Positions 32,820-43,889 of a DNA stretch of 64,000 nt are shown here, in pieces. The DNA lies in the NCBI GenBank assembly GCA_037176885.1, contig JAWWNJ010000299.1, positions 1 through 64,000 on the forward strand. The letters run 5' to 3'. How positions within the stretch are numbered: the stretch's first letter is position 1; each line of letters opens with the position of its first letter. The notes below the pieces were generated by a model. That model searched no databases. It saw nothing but the letters and a program-made list of their open reading frames with translations, and was not told the DNA's origin. Source of the DNA: Favolaschia claudopus. Taxonomy: Eukaryota; Basidiomycota; Agaricomycetes; Agaricales; Mycenaceae. The position numbers and the translations under genes are program-made.

Positions 32820-33790
32820 GAAAGCATCGCTGCGGAAAATCTTACCAAGTACAAACCCCAGCCACAAATGAAATTGGCTAAGAGAAATCAATTTGGCAGG
32901 GCAAGCGAACGAACGAGCGAGCACGTACCCAATGATTCGGCAAAATAGCCAAGTTGAGAACGGCGATACAAGCTAGTCTGAGGCCTGAGATCATCGAAGA
33001 TTGATGAGCAAAGATCAAGAAAAAAACTATAATGTACCTGAATTGCGATCAACAGGTTTGCGTGCAAATGATACAACATTCTAAGCAGATACGTTGAGCA
33101 TCCCGACAGTTGAATACAGCGAGCCATCAACTCAACTTTTACAGTGAGCAGACTTTGTTTCTAAGCTTCGTGAAGAGCGCAGAGCCAAAAGTGTCAGTGT
33201 ACGGTATTCTCTCCGTTCAAAAAAGATTGACTCACAGCTCAATCAGCATGTTACCTAAACCCGGGGTGGATGATTTAGCGAGGATAAATGTATACCATAG
33301 AAAATATACCGAACCATTGATGCAACTGAAGTAAACAAGCCGTTGTTCAACAGCAGGTCGGCGTTGGGCGGGATCTAATCGAATCCAGCGTGTCAAGGGA
33401 AAAATACACCCTGTTTGAACAATCAGAAGACTTGAAGCCGTCGATGCATCAAACAATACACCGAAAACAAGAACGAATGAGAACTCGGAAGATAGTAAAA
33501 AAGGAACGTACCTCAAGGTGGTGTCGGTTCCGTCGGGAACAGCGGACCTGAGTGGAACGCGAAAACAGTCAGCACACGGACTTGATTAGAAACAAAAATA
33601 CCTCAATGATGCGCTTCCCGGACGATCTATGGGTAATTGAATGGAGAGGTGGTCAGCGAAAGATTTCAGAACAATCGAGTTATTCAATCGAAGGTACCTT
33701 ACCCAAGTTTTGACAGGCGGAGCTGTACCATCAAGTGACAACTTTGAATACAATCAGTAATTAGACGGCAGAATGAAAATCATCACTCAA
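32820..33790 (-). CDS. Putative spliced membrane-protein gene inside the 4.4 kb element
   Basis: The minus strand shows clean GT..AG intron candidates. One lies between VQLRLSKL (about 33,705-33,730) and a 25-base exon at about 33,630; another precedes an exon beginning SAVPDGTDTTLR (about 33,540). That exon is open to about 33,232 and reads FSFVLVFGVLFDASTASSLL, IRLDPAQRRPAVEQRL and SVYFLWYTFILAKSSTPGLG. A further exon near 32,945-33,000 reads LRLACIAVLNLAILPNHW. The hydrophobic stretches suggest membrane helices. I could not join all exons in one phase and do not recognise the family; an acyltransferase-like membrane protein is possible but unproven. Confidence 0.4.
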
Positions 33791-36640
33791 TTTTCATGTC
33801 CTACCGGGCGAGGTGTGAGTGATGAGCGTGGCGGTCCTGTAGTTAATGAGCGCAGCGAGCAGAGTCGACGAAGTGATAGCGCGGATCTGTGATGGTGTAG
33901 GAAATGTGATTTGGAGAGGGGGCGTTCGAAGCTGTCACGCTGGGCTCGTAGGCTACGTAGTGCGCGCGGGACTTGATGTCGGTGGATACGGTGATAATGA
34001 ACGGTCGGCGAAGACGGAATCAGACGTTCCTTATCGGCGAAGACTGCGGGCTTCGAGGCGGCGGTGCGACGTGGGGGCAAAGAATAGGAGAGGTGAAGAT
34101 GCGGGGGAAAGTGCTGAGGTGTAGGTGAGGAACTAAGGAGAGAGTTAGTATTGAGTTGACAGGGAGGGGAGCATGGTGTGGGAGGATAAGCGGTAGAAAC
34201 GAACGGAGAAAACGTTCATAGTGAAAGAGAGGGGACGGGCAGGGGAAGGACTCGGAGCATAGAGGCAGGAGTCGGGACACAAAATCGAAATCAACGGCGC
34301 ACCGACTACCATGGCCTCTCCATCTCAACCGGTACTTCTTTTGTTGCTACACCAGATGCCGCCGACAGTAGTGGTACCAGAGAAAAGGTGTATAACGACA
34401 ACATTCGAACCAAAAAGGGTAGATAGAATTACACACTTTGAAGGTCATCGCAGACACTTCATATCACGCAGCGGTGGAAGACTAGACGCGCCATGATAGT
34501 TCATGACGATGGTGTTCATCACCGAAGTGCCTCGGAGTCACTTTGAATCGAAACGACGCGTCCAAGTCGCGTGCGGTGCGGATGTCGTTGGCGAGCTGAT
34601 TTTGCGCGATCACAGCCCGATGTTGCGGGAGAGGTGCCAAAACGCGTGTATAGACAGCCTTCGAGTCGGGTTACAGTGTTTGAAACCGAACGGGGCCGCC
34701 GGGGTGGCTGGATGGTCGGCGATGAATCGATGATGGTGGGAGAAGGCAAGACGCGTGCAGTCACATGTGACGTTACAGCCACAATGATCTGCTGATGCCG
34801 GCCATCTTTTCTTCTCACGAGGCACAAGTTACCTTGCCCGCTTTTTCCCCAGCCTCAGCACGACGGTGCCACAACTATACCGTAGTATACGAGAATCTGG
34901 CGACCCGTCATCTGCTAGCCTTCGGTATGGGCCCGCAACTCGTGGCGACGCGGGCTACTCACAGCTCGTCTTCATCTCCATCCCGCTTTGCTTCCCGCTC
35001 ACTGAGTCACGCAATACACCAAGGTTTTGTCTGCCGTCTGCACAACGTCAACGTCCAAAATACCGCGCTCTTGGTCTTGCTGAGCCGCACACTTTTTTAC
35101 AGCTCCACACTGCTTCTTACCCCGCTCCTCAAGACCGACTCCGGTCCACTTGCAAGCCCCAACGCCGCATCATCGATTCGTCCGACTTCGGCCTCGTGGA
35201 CGCCAACAACTGTCGCCCTCGCACAACTACTTAATGACCACATCCCATCGATCTGAAGGAAGGAAATAAGGTGTGTGTAACACCTTGTCTGTATCTGCAG
35301 AGAACTGACCCAAATTACAATAGCTCACCACTCCCCTCGACATCATCAACGCAGGAGTTTGTCGACGACATTCGCCTCTCCCACCGCTCTCGTCGGTTAC
35401 GTCCTTGGTGCCCCTGTTCTCCTCAATAGACTCACCTAACTGAATCCTCTCAGAATGACCCACTCACTGACCAGACCCCGCCTTCCCTCCATCCCCGACG
35501 TTCCCCCGGTATTTACGGCCCACTCGTCGACGACGGTCACCTCCGCTCTCGACATTTGTTGCGGCTCATTCTCGACGCCGCCTATCAAACACCCTACCTC
35601 GTCGTTGAAATCCGCCGTCATCCGTTCAATACATTCGCGTCTAATTCCACATCGGCCGTCGATAACGGCCTCGACACTCCCCAGCCTCGCTCTCCCTGCC
35701 TTACCGCCTCACTTTGCCGTCTTCTCCGCTGTCTTGTTGCTCTCACCGCGCCGCCGAATAGGGTGACCCAATGCGGCAGAACTCGCTGCTACATCGTACA
35801 GTGAGCTTACCGGGATCCGAACGCACTACCCTCAAACTCACTCTCCTCGGAACAAAGAGCTTGCCACCGCCACGTTTTCCGACGTCCTCGACCCAGGCCG
35901 ACACAAACAGGGGACGACAAGTCAGCGCTGGCTGGTATCGTGCAGGTATGTCAATTCTGAAACACCGCAACTAGCTTGAGTCAAAGTAACCTCATCTTTT
36001 CTCTTCTAGCTACTCCCCACCTCGTCTCGTTTCGACGTGTATGCCGGCCATCGCCTTCGAGTCAATGCTCACACCCCGCTCACTCACTCACCTCTTCAAG
36101 TACGCGTCGTTCGCCACTGCGGCGCATCTCGCACTCTACGTCACTCTCAACACCCTCAGTGATATCCCGCGCAAATGCGCCCTCTACCCACGTCGCTGTC
36201 ACAGCCGCTCGGAATCCCACCGGCTCTTTCCCCGATACCACGGCACCGCGTCGCCTTGCCCTCAAGTCCTCTCTCCTTCCCGTTCGCTCCGTCATCTCCG
36301 CTCTCCTTGCCAGCCTACGCAGTCACCTACCTTTTCAAACTCCGACAGTCTTGACACCCCGTACATCAATCGTACGGCGTCGCCTCCGGTCCGAATTGAC
36401 CGACTTGGTGCCGAAACCCGCTCGCCGCTCTAGTCTTTCTTCAATCTTTCTCATTTCTCAATAAAATACAGATTCTTCCCATACCGCTGGATGACCTACT
36501 CAGTATTTTAGACACTGCTAGACCCTATTATCCCTATTTAGCGAGTATAGACTTGGCATATTTTTTTCGGTTAAAATGAACAAGATAGGTAGCCTAAAGA
36601 AGTAGTTTAATGCCCATGAACCGAGGGAATGGCGCTACTA
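33791..36640. other. Unassigned interior of the 4.4 kb element
   Basis: Open frames on both strands are Ser/Pro/Arg-rich and overlap (for example plus 34,795-35,256 and plus 35,976-36,464). One plus-strand stretch at about 35,560-35,660 reads LRLILDAAYQTPYLVVEIRR and is the most protein-like. No domain was recognised. Possible introns exist (AG|GTGTGTGTAACACC near 35,270) but no model can be supported. Confidence 0.35.
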
Positions 36641-36649
36641 ATGAGAACA

Positions 36650-36895
36650 AGCCCCCCGAGCCGCTACATGTCAAGAGCCGCACTAGGATGAAGTTCGCCG
36701 AAGAGCGCTCAGGGAAAGCGCCTTGTTTCTGAGTGTGCTGTGGAGCACTCAAGTAGAGTGCTCTCAGATCTAGTGCTTTGAAGGCGCTCAGATGAAGTGC
36801 CAGAAAAGCACTCAGATGGAGCCCAAAACTAACGCATTCAAGTTGAGTTCGGCTTTTCGGATTTGAGTGCTTACGCACTCAGATGAAGTGCTTTT
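36650..36895. repeat. Right array of the same motif, inverted
   Basis: Units include GAGCACTCAAGTAGAGTGC, GCGCTCAGATGAAGTGC, GCACTCAGATGGAGCC and CACTCAGATGAAGTGC. Overall orientation is opposite to the array at 32,487-32,730. Confidence 0.75.
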
Positions 36896-36912
36896 CCTTC
36901 CGCAGTGTATTC

Positions 36913-39100
36913 GCAGTAGCTACAGACACACCTCAGTCGTTCACCCTCTCGTGTGCCCGGCTGAGTTTACTTTGTTTTTAGTGTCTTCGGGGCAGATTTC
37001 AATTTGTTGAATCTGGCAAAAACCTGGCATCCTAAAAATTTCCGCAGTTGGCAAGAAATACAGGCCGCATACTCATGGGAGATTTAAGGGACCCACCAGC
37101 ACAGCGGACCAATAATTCTGGAATTTATCTGAATTTTTGAGATTTTCGGCCGAAACGCAACTTTCGGACTTGGCGACGTGTCAGTCACGTGATAGTGACA
37201 TCAGTGACATGTAACACATCGCTCCTTTCCCTCTTCCTTCATCTTGTGGCTCGTCCCGCGGCTTCCCGTGCCTCAATGCACCTGAAGATGATACAAGCCA
37301 ACTCATGCAGGTCATCGACACGTCCCACGCCGCTGAGACGACCCGATAATGCCCAAATTTCGGCCTCTGAGGCTGATTGCGTCTCCGATCGACATCGCGA
37401 CTTCGCGCCCGTAAGACGCGTTCAAGTGCCTCATCCGGGTGCTCTGACGACTATGAAACGTTTGAATTCTTTTGAGCTTGCCAACTATCCCCTGCCACCT
37501 CTCTTTGACCGGCACGAGGGCATGGTATGACCATCATTTGCATCGCTGATCACGCGCTCCTCAGCCTCTCGATACTTGGCAATTAGCTTCAAGACTTGAT
37601 GGGAACGTATGCGGAGAGACTCGATTCAACCACCTCGACACTCCTCAACGTTCCGCCTCGTCAATTCGCTCGTCAACCGCTCGTTTTCCGCCACGATCTC
37701 ATTCCCAATCACCAATTTCTGCAACACGCCATCGGCCACCTTGTATTCTGATTAAAGGTGCGTGTGTCATAACTCTCTCCCCCTCGTCGGTCTCATCACC
37801 TCCCTTCAGCTCCTTCTGCTGAGCGCGAAAATGTGTCTCTCCTCCTCTTTGCCCCTCCTCCCTCGCCGCCCGCCGCCATCGTCTCCAAGGGAACTTGACA
37901 GCATGTCGTCAATCAGGCTTTGACACCGCTGCCCTTCCTCGCCAACACTCCGCCTTCTACCTCAAATCCTCCATCCAAGCCCCACACCGCCGCCATTCGC
38001 TCGTTTCCGATCTCCACCAATCCTGCCCCTCAAGCCCTCGACACGGCGCTCCCGCTACTCCCTCTTCGCCGCTCTCTCAACGCCGTTTCCCACGCGACCG
38101 CAATCCCCGCGCTTCTCTCGCCATCACCACCTTCGTCTCCCGCCGCCACCAACTATCCCGACCTAACCATCTTCTGACCGGACAACACCTACTCGTAAGT
38201 CCCCGCCTCGCGCCATCAAACGCGCAGTTTCGACTCTAAAATTCAGCAAGTCAGCATCCAATCTAGTAGAACGAGCGAAATCGACGTGCGCGGTGAGTCG
38301 CTTCGCCATACATTTATCAGCACTGATTTATTGAGTGACTTCTGGGGGTGACTCTCAAGACGGTGCCGGCTTCACTCTCGTGAGTTTCGTATAGGTCGGC
38401 TTTGCGGCCCAGTTGAAGCTAAGGTAGGATTCTACAGGTATCGCGAACACTTGTTCTGTTATGTCGCTTGCTTTCGGGGATAGATCGGTCGACATGAATT
38501 TGGACCTTCGAAGGTATGAAGATATAAGATATAGTATATACAATAGCTAACATATGGTGGACAGCACCAGCTCATTATGCGCGCCAGTAATAAAAGGTAC
38601 ATTGCCGTCTGTAAGAGAACCTCGCTGATTCCGCCCCCACTCATATTGCGACAACGGGACGACGCGCACCATTCAAAAAGGTGCATCATTACCTAGAGGA
38701 GAATCTAGCTGACCTCACTCCCACTTGACACTCAGATTTCGTGAACAATATGTGGTTTGGTTACAGCTAAGTGCCGTCACATCGAGCGACGAATATGATT
38801 CTGAGATATGTCATAGATTCACCAAAAACGTGTCTAGGTGAGTGCTGTGCAATGGTGAATACTTTTACGATTCTGATATGGAGTTGGATAGGAGACGGCG
38901 CGTCGGGCGTGGTCTTAAAAGATATTTGCTCGGCCAGTGAGTGGGTAGCTCATGGAAGTTCCTTAACTGATTCCTTTGCTAGGATTGTGAGGATTATCAA
39001 TTGCAGGGGTATAATGGTCTATAGTACAGCTTGGGGGTAGTAGTAGTATGTAGATTGAATAGTAATACAAGATTTTATCACGAATTGGATCGAGCGCAAC
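36913..39100. other. No supported gene
   Basis: Plus-strand frames at 37,189-37,530 and 37,895-38,239 are low-complexity and unrecognised. The stretch 38,240-39,100 is AT-rich with no open frame above about 90 codons. Confidence 0.4.
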
Positions 39101-39107
39101 CAAAGAG

Positions 39108-39300
39108 TACAATGACTGTGAGGGTACTGCTAGGCTGACTGTGAAGGCGCGGCTGCACTGACTGTGGGCCACGGTCGCGCTGGCTGTGGTAGCGCAGCCA
39201 GGTTGACCGCGAAATTGGCCATAACGCAGCTGAGATGGCCGTGCGGGCACAGTCATGCCGACCGCGGTCGCGCGGTCAGGATGGCCCCATGCCACGGCCG
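39108..39300. repeat. Degenerate tandem repeat (CTGACTGTG / GACCGCGGTCGCGCGGTC)
   Basis: About seven imperfect units of 25-30 bases contain GACTGTG or GACCGCG, for example GGCTGACTGTGAAGGCGCG and CACTGACTGTGGGCCACGG. The words recur at 22,050-22,120. Confidence 0.65.
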
Positions 39301-39783
39301 AATGAGCCAGCGCACGCGCGGCTGTTCCGGCTGCGACTTCTCTCTACAGTGGGCTGGAAGCACTTAGCCGTAAATTGATAGATGGCAATTTCATATAGTA
39401 AGTAAGTAATCCCAGTCAAAATCGGACATGCTGGCATATGCCCCGATCGGCTAATTTCTGCTGTCCTGCTTTGAGCAGAAATCAGCAATTAATCCGGACT
39501 GGAGCAGATTTAAAACCTGCTGAAATCTGCTCGCACATGCTAATCTCGACGCTGTCTGCTGGGTTCTGTTCCGCTGTATTCTAGTTTGCAATAGACAATT
39601 TGGCCGTATAATAGTATTCCCCGGGTCGCCGCTGGCGCCCACCAGTGCCCACTGCTTCCACCGCTTCCACCGCTACACGGCCTGTTCCTCGCCCATCCCG
39701 TGCCAATCTCGTCGTAGCGCCAAAATACGACTACTGTTGTGAATTATCAGACACGAACAATACACAAAAGGAATAGAGATAGC
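39301..39783. other. No supported gene
   Basis: Several copies of TCTGCT/AGCAGA words appear between 39,455 and 39,570 (for example TTTCTGCTGTCCTGC and GAAATCTGCTCGCAC). CACCGCTTCCACCGC at 39,658 is a short direct repeat. Confidence 0.4.
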
Positions 39784-41593
39784 TTATTGGCGTTCGCTTT
39801 CTTCTCGGCATTGGCGGCCTTGCTTCGCTTGACGAAAGGCTAGCAAAATATGTGTAAGTTCGCTGAATGACGAAGAATATAGACAACGAACGTCCTTCTC
39901 CTTTGTGGTTAAATTGTCCCAATAGACTTCGAATTCACGGGCAGTCGGATGCAGTCCGGGTCGAGCGGCCAAATAATCTTTGATGCACAGAATTCTGGCG
40001 GCGAAGGTCAGCACACTATGTCTGCGTGGAAGGCGGAGAGAGATAAACTTTGCCGAATTTGTCTGATTGGCTTTGAGCGGGGCATCGGCGTCTTTGGGGC
40101 GCCTGCTCGGTTTCGGCTTCTCCCCATTGGCTCCATGCGAGCTCGTGCCAGAATCTGTAGATCCACCTGCGTCTGAAAAGCGAATCAAGGACAGGTTATC
40201 GAAAGGAAGGTAATACACACCGTTTGAGGACGGATTTTGTCAACTTGCCCTGATGATGCTGTTGTTAGTAGTGGTGCTGGTGGTGGTGCTGGTGGCGCTG
40301 AGGCTGCCGCTGCTGCCAAGGTATCTAGTTTTGAAGTAGCTGCCGAGATGCGCGATGGCCGGGGAGCCCGCTGTATACGTGTCGGAAACGGTGTCACACA
40401 CGATCGAAGGATAGACTTACAACCCAAATAAATTGCGCTCTGTTATTTGAAGACCTGTCGGTCAGTTGCTGCCAGGATAAGCTGCAGCTCACGTACTTTG
40501 AAAGCGGCTTTAGGTGTTGGTCGGATTGCTGCGGCAGGTGTAACAGACTGCTGTGTATTTGTTGTATCTGTCAAGGAGTATCTGAAGGGGGAAGCTCTCA
40601 ATCTCCGGAAGACGAGTCAGCAGTCGCAGAGTCATTGGATGCTGGAGGGAAAGGTTGAGCGGAGGATGCCGGTGCCGAAGAAATAGCTGGCTGTAAAGAC
40701 GATCCGTGAGTCGGCGAAGGGGGCAAGTCTGTTGAAGACTTCGTGACAGAAGCGGTAGACGATGAGAGGGCGGAAGAGGGTGCAATTGCCGCAGGTTCTC
40801 CGTCGGGTGTTGCCAAGTCGGGATTATGAGGTGAGGGTTCTCTCGACTTTGACTTTTTGGCGGTACAGTGGATCCCGTAGCTTTTGCTCTAATTTGCGTT
40901 TTTTTCCCTTGCCCGACGACTGGGGACCGCTTGCTTCTCTCTTCGGTAACACATGGCCGCCGCCTTGCACCCAATTCCGTTTCCACGACGGGTAGACAGC
41001 TTCAGGTTCGCATGGAGCTTCCAGTGGTGTAGACAGAGCCTGAGGTCGGGATATGCTGTATACATTTCAGTACGGACATACTTCACGACTTCCATGTCGG
41101 CGTCGTCCGCTGAGATGGAGCGCGTTGCTTGTTGCCAACGAAGTTCAGAGCCGTCCGCGGATGTGCCGCAGAGCCTTAGATTGCCGTTTATCGAGCGGCG
41201 TGCCGTCTTTGTCTTCCACCCAGGGATAGCCTTTATACTTCTTGGAACTGGGACCCTCGTCGTCGTCGTCACCGGCCGTCATCGTCGATTGTCGAGAGGT
41301 CGGAGGACTGGGATCGTATGCTTTCTGTGTCCACCATTTCACGTTGGGGAAGTCGGCAGTCTCCTGCAGCTTGAGAGTAGATGCAATGCAATGGCCATCT
41401 GAGGACCATTATCGACAACTTTTCGAAAAGTGTCAAGCCCTGGTGACTGTGGTGTGTGCCGCACCTTTGAACCTCTTTCATCCAAAGCTGGGCCAGCTTC
41501 CACAGTCGGCGAGACCAGAACCTGTTGTTGCCGCTCCAGTGGACTCTTACCCAGCCGTGGCGTTGGGGGGGCAGATCCTCTCTCAGTGGCCAT
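39784..41593 (-). CDS. Hypothetical spliced gene, minus strand
   Basis: A chain of protein-like exons runs leftward. First comes a conserved-looking block with PSSKKYKGYPWVEDKDGTPL (41,200-41,260), ISADDADMEVVKYVRTEMYT (41,050-41,115) and RLCLHHWKLHANLKLSTRRG (about 40,990-41,045). A lysine-rich patch (GKGKKRK) and Ser/Pro/Ala-rich linkers (40,598-40,816; 40,240-40,330) follow. Last is a C-terminal exon (39,784-40,170) with SDAGGSTDSGTSSHGANGEK and REFEVYWDNLTTKEKDVRC. The layout, with a small N-terminal domain, a disordered middle and a short tail, is that of a nuclear or DNA-associated protein, but I do not recognise the family. Splice sites are not all certain and a frame gap near 40,820 is likely. 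Confidence 0.5.
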
Positions 41594-41994
41594 TCATTGA
41601 AAGCCCATCAACTTCGGCCCACGAACATCTCGCCGCCGAACGAGATGGAAGACATCATTGGGCCGGCAGCCTCCGTTTCGCCAGAGTCGCCCTTACACAC
41701 TTCACCCCAGCACACAGACGCTGAGGTGCTAAACCTGGACAATGATGTGGCAGCGTCATATCTCAGATTCTCGAGGCAAAGTTGGACCAGTGACTTGGAC
41801 TGTAGAGTAGGTGCCCAAAGTTCGCATCTACTCTTGGGCATTCAGACTGACCTTGATCTTGTTTTCAGGCAAACGGAAGCAGTTAACATGATGCTGGATT
41901 CTTCTTCTCAAACAAGGTGTCACAAAGACGTTTGGTAGAATCTCAATGCAACTACTAGTACGTCAGTCAGTACCAGCCACAATAGAGGCTTTGC

Positions 41995-42167
41995 GGTGAG
42001 CCACCAGACGAACTGGTGGCTCCTGTCACGAAGTCGCTGTTGATGCTATCAAAACGAGTTAGCCACCTTGAGATGCCCTCATCAACAGCTGCTCAGGGTG
42101 GCTTACTTGGATCAGACGCTCCGCGAGTTGCGAGAAAATTAGCCACCGGTGGCTACCGCAAAGCCTC
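41995..42167. mobile_element. TA-flanked MITE, 173 bases (GAGGCTTTGCGG family)
   Basis: GAGGCTTTGCGGTGAGCCAC begins after TA (41,993-41,994); the inverted end GGTGGCTACCGCAAAGCCTC precedes TA (42,168-42,169). Ends closely resemble those of 21,536-21,985, so both belong to one family of different lengths. Confidence 0.8.
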
Positions 42168-42353
42168 TAATTTAGATCGTTATTGAATAACAATGTTTTC
42201 GATTGAGCACGACCGAGAAATCATATGAGCCCCGAGGTAAGAAAGAATCCGAAAAACATGACTCCGATGGCCTGGGGCTGCCATTGTAGCCTGCACACGT
42301 GGACTTGGACGTACATATATCAGTCAGTCTCATGATGCATGTTCATGATGTCT

Positions 42354-43880
42354 CATGATAAAATCAAGGCACCACACTGAAAGTCATGATGATTTGTGCT
42401 GAAAACCCTGATAAAATTGTCGTGAAAACCATCAGGAATTTCAAGCTCTTTTTCGCTGCTCAGTGGTACTAGTTCAGTCCGAACGATATCAGACAAATTA
42501 ACGGCAGGCAGGCAGATTCGAGCACCGCCTAGAAACCCAGTGGGAAAAACCAAGGTCGAGGGAAAAGCTACGGGTTCACAAACGGGCTGTAAATACCGAT
42601 CACCGAACCGCGCCGTTACATTGTCCCCCTTCAAGCTCTGGACGTAGGAGGAGCGCGGAAACTTGAGGACGGGGCGGTGGTGTTTAACAACATGAACAGG
42701 GTCGAGGCGTTTCGGCGGGTCGAGAGACGCGACCAGTACGGGTGGTGGTCGAGATTGGAGCGACGTAGTTGGATCGAAGGTTTTGTCGAAGAGGTGGAGG
42801 AGTTGGGGCTCGACTGGCAGCGCGAGGAACAGCGGCGGTCGTCGAAGGTGTAGGGTCCGGAGGATCTACAGGCGGAGCAGTACTGAAGAAGTATCAGAAG
42901 AAGGCTCGTCACCGGATAAGTCCTCTCTATGACAACACGCTGGGGACGAGTAGCACGAGAATGACGACGGTGGTGCCTGAGAGCATCCTACATGATCTCT
43001 GCATCCGTCGTTGTGAATAACAGGAGGACATGCAAGAGCACACAAAGTACGATGCTCGGTGATCTTTGCCTTCACCTCGGCCAAGATGATATACGCAGAA
43101 AAACCGATGTTGGTGATCTGAGCTTGTGTAAGATCGGCGAGGGGGATCTGGAGGAGTCCACGGAAACCTGCATCAACCCATTCATCAGATGGTAATGCAT
43201 GCGAGATGAAGCCGAATAGCAGGATCGAGATCTCTGCAGCACTAAGGTGGTGATTGGCTATATTCAAGATCGGCGGAGCGTCGTACAAGTCAATGACTTG
43301 TAGAGCTTGAAGCCAAAAGATGGCTGGCTGTCTATACAAGGTGCTATGACTGTGTTATGTGAGATGCGTTCGACAGAGAATAAAATAAATCGTTAACGCA
43401 TACTCGCCAAAGACGCATTCGAGAATGCTTCGAATCCAGCCTCTGAGCCTTGTATGAGGAGTGGGGCGTGTTTTCTGTCTGGCCATTTCCAGAGCTCTGA
43501 AAGATGCTACTGGAAGTGCCACTCTGGCTTTCCGCGCCGTCGCCTTGTTGCGTGAAAGCTGGCTCCGCGTCTTTATCCTTGGCCATGTTGATCAGATTAT
43601 TGAAGAAATCGGTCACTGTGGTCAATTTGTGGTGCGTAGATGCAAGACTTGACGCGGGAGCCTTTCAGCTTGAATCGACCGTTCAGACAACGAAGAAAAC
43701 CAACAGATTGCGCCTACTTGGACCCACAGCGAGCCGTCCGGAAGCTGAAATAAAGACTGTGGTCTGTACCTGGCTTGCAAAGCCAGGGTACGGGGAGTGA
43801 GAGTCGATATAACTTGTGACATGAATGCAGATTTGAACGAGAGAGACCAAGAAACTAACTTTGTTTGGCGCAAACATCAA
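42354..43880 (-). CDS. Hypothetical spliced gene or genes, minus strand
   Basis: Protein-like blocks, right to left: MRQTKLVSWSLSFKSAF (43,823-43,873), TDFFNNLINMAKDKDAEP (43,565-43,620), a long exon with FWLQALQVIDLYDAPPILNI and LPSDEWVDAGFRGLLQIPLA (43,100-43,320), a Pro/Thr-rich segment (about 42,740-42,870), and an exon reading LDPVHVVKHHRPVLKFPR then GDRYLQPVCEPVAFPSTLVF, ending at a stop at 42,354. An intron GTATGCG..CATAG probably lies at about 43,340-43,400. I cannot tell whether this is one gene or two, and recognise no domain. Confidence 0.45.
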
Positions 43881-43889
43881 TCATTGGAG

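Larger units (their letters stand above)
32469..36907. mobile_element. Candidate 4.4 kb element with terminal hairpin-motif arrays
   Basis: The left end CACTGCGGGAAGGAAAAG and the right end, CACTGCGGAAGGAAAAG on the minus strand, are inverted and followed in both by CACTTCATCTGAGTGC-like words. The 5-mer TATTC flanks both sides (32,464-32,468; 36,908-36,912). About 250 bases at each end are arrays of a short motif (see the array entries). The interior holds a minus-strand multi-exon gene (32,820-33,790) and 2.8 kb of unassigned sequence. No known transposase was recognised. The superfamily is unknown. Confidence 0.6.

Noticed and set aside
34795..36464. Long Ser/Pro-rich plus-strand frames as genes
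   Set aside because: Frames overlap one another and the other strand, no domain is visible and no consistent splice model was found.
42769..43195. Plus-strand frames at 42.8-43.2 kb
   Set aside because: They are antisense to better minus-strand exons with protein-like hydrophobic patterning.
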